This document shows, in pieces, positions 62,873 to 64,000 of a DNA stretch of 64,000 nt. Origin of the DNA: Vitreoscilla massiliensis (GTDB lineage: Bacteria > Pseudomonadota > Gammaproteobacteria > Burkholderiales > Neisseriaceae); assembly GCF_001457815.1 (NCBI RefSeq), contig NZ_LN898216.1, forward strand, positions 62,001 through 126,000, written 5' to 3'. Position 1 is the stretch's first letter. Every line of letters starts with the position of its first letter. A program made the position numbers and the translations under genes. The notes below the pieces were generated by a model. That model ran no database searches. It was not told the DNA's origin and saw nothing but the letters and a program-made list of their open reading frames with translations.

Positions 62873-64000
62873 TTATTTCAATGGGTGTTCCAATACGATG
62901 GTTTCTTCGCGGTCTGGACCGGTAGAAATGATGGCGATTTTGGCGCCACAGATTTCTTCCAAACGGCTCAAATACGCTTTGGCATTCGCTGGCAAAGCAT
63001 CGTAGGTTTTCACGCCGAAAGTAGACTCAGTCCAACCTGGCATGGTTTCGTAGATAGGCTCGCAAGCGGCCACATCGTCGGCACCGAATGGGAAGATGTC
63101 GATGGTTTCGCCACGCAATTTGTAGCCCACACAGATTTTGATTTCATCCATGCCATCCATCACGTCCAATTTGGTCACGCACATGCCAGTGATGCCGTTC
63201 ACTTGAATAGAACGTTTCATCAAAGCCGCGTCGAACCAACCACAACGACGTGGGCGGCCTGTAACCGCACCAAATTCGTTACCTCGTTTGGCCAATCCAG
63301 CACCAACATCATCGAACAATTCAGTAGGGAATGGACCTGAACCCACGCGTGTGGTGTAGGCTTTAACGATGCCCAAGATGTAGTTCAATTTGTGTGGGCC
63401 CACGCCGGCACCTGCAGAAGCCGCACCGGCCACGCAGTTAGACGAAGTCACATATGGATACGTACCGTGATCGATGTCGAGCAAAGTACCTTGTGCGCCT
63501 TCAAATACCAAAGATTCGCCTTGGTCATTGATTTCGTTCAAGGTGCGCGATACGTCGCCCACCATAGGACGGATTTTTTCGGCCAAGCTGATGGCCAAGT
63601 TGTAAATCGCATCGGCTTCAATCGCCACTTGACCGTACAAACCCACCAATTGGCAGTTGTAAATGGCCAAAACGTCTTCGATTTTTTGACGCAACAACTC
63701 AGGTTGGAACAAGTCCATCACACGCACTGCGCGGCGAGCCACTTTGTCTTCGTAAGCTGGACCGATACCGCGACCAGTGGTACCGATTTTTTTGTCGCCT
63801 TTGGCCGCTTCACGAGCGTGATCCAAAGCCACATGGTAAGGCAAAATCAATGGGCAAGTTGGCGCGATGGTCAATTGTTTGGCCACGTCCACACCAGCAG
63901 CTTCCAATTCCGCCATTTCGCTTAACAAAGCTTCTGGAGAAACCACCACACCAGAACCGATGAAGCAGCGTTTGCCTGCGTGCAAAATACCACTTGGAAT
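62873..64000 (-). CDS. purA: Adenylosuccinate synthetase, N-terminus outside window
   Basis: 376 codons seen; the frame is open to the window edge, where IPSGILHAGKRCFIGSGVVVSP matches the region about 50 residues into PurA. GTTGRGIGPAYEDK, CVAGAASAGAG and the C-terminal ISTGPDREETI are all present. It links IMP and aspartate with GTP on the way to AMP. An exact uptake-like word lies in the coding sequence (63254-63264). Confidence 0.96.
   Translation of the reverse strand: MPSGILHAGKRCFIGSGVVVSPEALLSEMAELEAAGVDVAKQLTIAPTCPLILPYHVALDHAREAAKGDKKIGTTGRGIGPAYEDKVARRAVRVMDLFQPELLRQKIEDVLAIYNCQLVGLYGQVAIEADAIYNLAISLAEKIRPMVGDVSRTLNEINDQGESLVFEGAQGTLLDIDHGTYPYVTSSNCVAGAASAGAGVGPHKLNYILGIVKAYTTRVGSGPFPTELFDDVGAGLAKRGNEFGAVTGRPRRCGWFDAALMKRSIQVNGITGMCVTKLDVMDGMDEIKICVGYKLRGETIDIFPFGADDVAACEPIYETMPGWTESTFGVKTYDALPANAKAYLSRLEEICGAKIAIISTGPDREETIVLEHPLK

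Larger units (their letters stand above)
674..63264. repeat. Dispersed DUS-like word GCGGCCTGTAA, about 43 exact copies
   Basis: First base of each exact copy by eye. Plus strand: 674, 1638, 4011, 6786, 8744, 15989, 16293, 17075, 17580, 19000, 19561, 23251, 25312, 26243, 29192, 30559, 31314, 34564, 36695, 37782, 54373, 62274, 62813, 63254. Minus strand (as TTACAGGCCGC): 1622, 5409, 11872, 17564, 23267, 24936, 27894, 28315, 34936, 35747, 35817, 38921, 41609, 42703, 42745, 50410, 58674, 62616, 62828. Many one-mismatch forms also occur. A random 11-mer is expected about 0.03 times in this length. A few copies may have been missed. Confidence 0.9.

Noticed and set aside
674..63264. CRISPR or REP elements as an explanation of the repeated word
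   Set aside because: The copies are not regularly spaced, have no spacers or cas genes, occur singly inside coding sequence on either strand, and are only about 11 bases long.
1..64000. tRNA or rRNA genes
   Set aside because: I looked in the larger intergenic gaps for cloverleaf-like patterns and rRNA-like sequence and saw none; a covariance-model scan would be needed to exclude small RNAs.

Overview
The window looks like a chromosomal segment of a naturally transformable betaproteobacterium, most likely a member of the Neisseriaceae that grows on aromatic acids (a Vitreoscilla-like organism would fit). The main clue is an 11-mer, GCGGCCTGTAA, which I count about 43 times as an exact match on the two strands. 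It lies between and inside genes and often forms inverted pairs that act as hairpin terminators. That is how Neisseriaceae DNA uptake sequences (DUS) behave, and the CTG core is shared, but I do not recall this exact word as a published dialect. The genus is an inference.

Region 1 (1-15.4 kb): a partial EamA-type exporter diverges from an AraC-type regulator. Then come 14 codirectional genes on the minus strand, catB-catC-catA-benA-benB-benC-benD-benE-pcaI-pcaJ-pcaF-pcaD-benK, driven from one end by a divergent LysR regulator (catM/benM type) with a perfect ATAC-N7-GTAT operator. Together they take up benzoate and convert it through catechol and 3-oxoadipate to succinyl-CoA and acetyl-CoA.

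Region 2 (15.4-42.4 kb): housekeeping and small accessory genes. These include a broken gene at 15.5 kb, a homoserine dehydrogenase-like gene, a NYN-domain protein, greB, recD, lolC/lolD, a nucleoside deaminase, ttcA, a spermidine synthase-like gene, a ferredoxin, a CDP-alcohol phosphatidyltransferase variant, a small SDR/DoxX/DUF2269 operon with its presumed GbsR-type regulator, creBCD, galE, hslO, a glutamine amidotransferase, nrdR and ribD. Between the GbsR-type regulator and its likely target operon sits a GIY-YIG gene bounded by two 157-bp direct repeats. An intergenic stretch at 38.7-39.1 kb has three consensus DnaA boxes.

Region 3 (42.4-62.3 kb): a long plus-strand surface-glycan locus. 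It contains rmlBACD (dTDP-L-rhamnose), wbpA/B/D/E/I homologues (UDP-ManNAc3NAcA), a GlpD-like oxidoreductase, a Wzx-type flippase, a membrane-anchored protein with a D-glucuronyl C5-epimerase domain, a Wzy-like polymerase, two glycosyltransferases, and a pgl-like set (initiating sugar transferase, acetyltransferase, aminotransferase, 4,6-dehydratase) for a diacetamido-trideoxyhexose. The middle (50.8-57.9 kb) is AT-rich and poor in the DUS-like word, which suggests lateral acquisition. The window ends in a partial purA.

The most interesting candidates are the DUS-like dialect, the C5-epimerase embedded in an O-antigen type locus, the two-site GbsR-type regulon interrupted by the GIY-YIG block, and the DnaA-box cluster.
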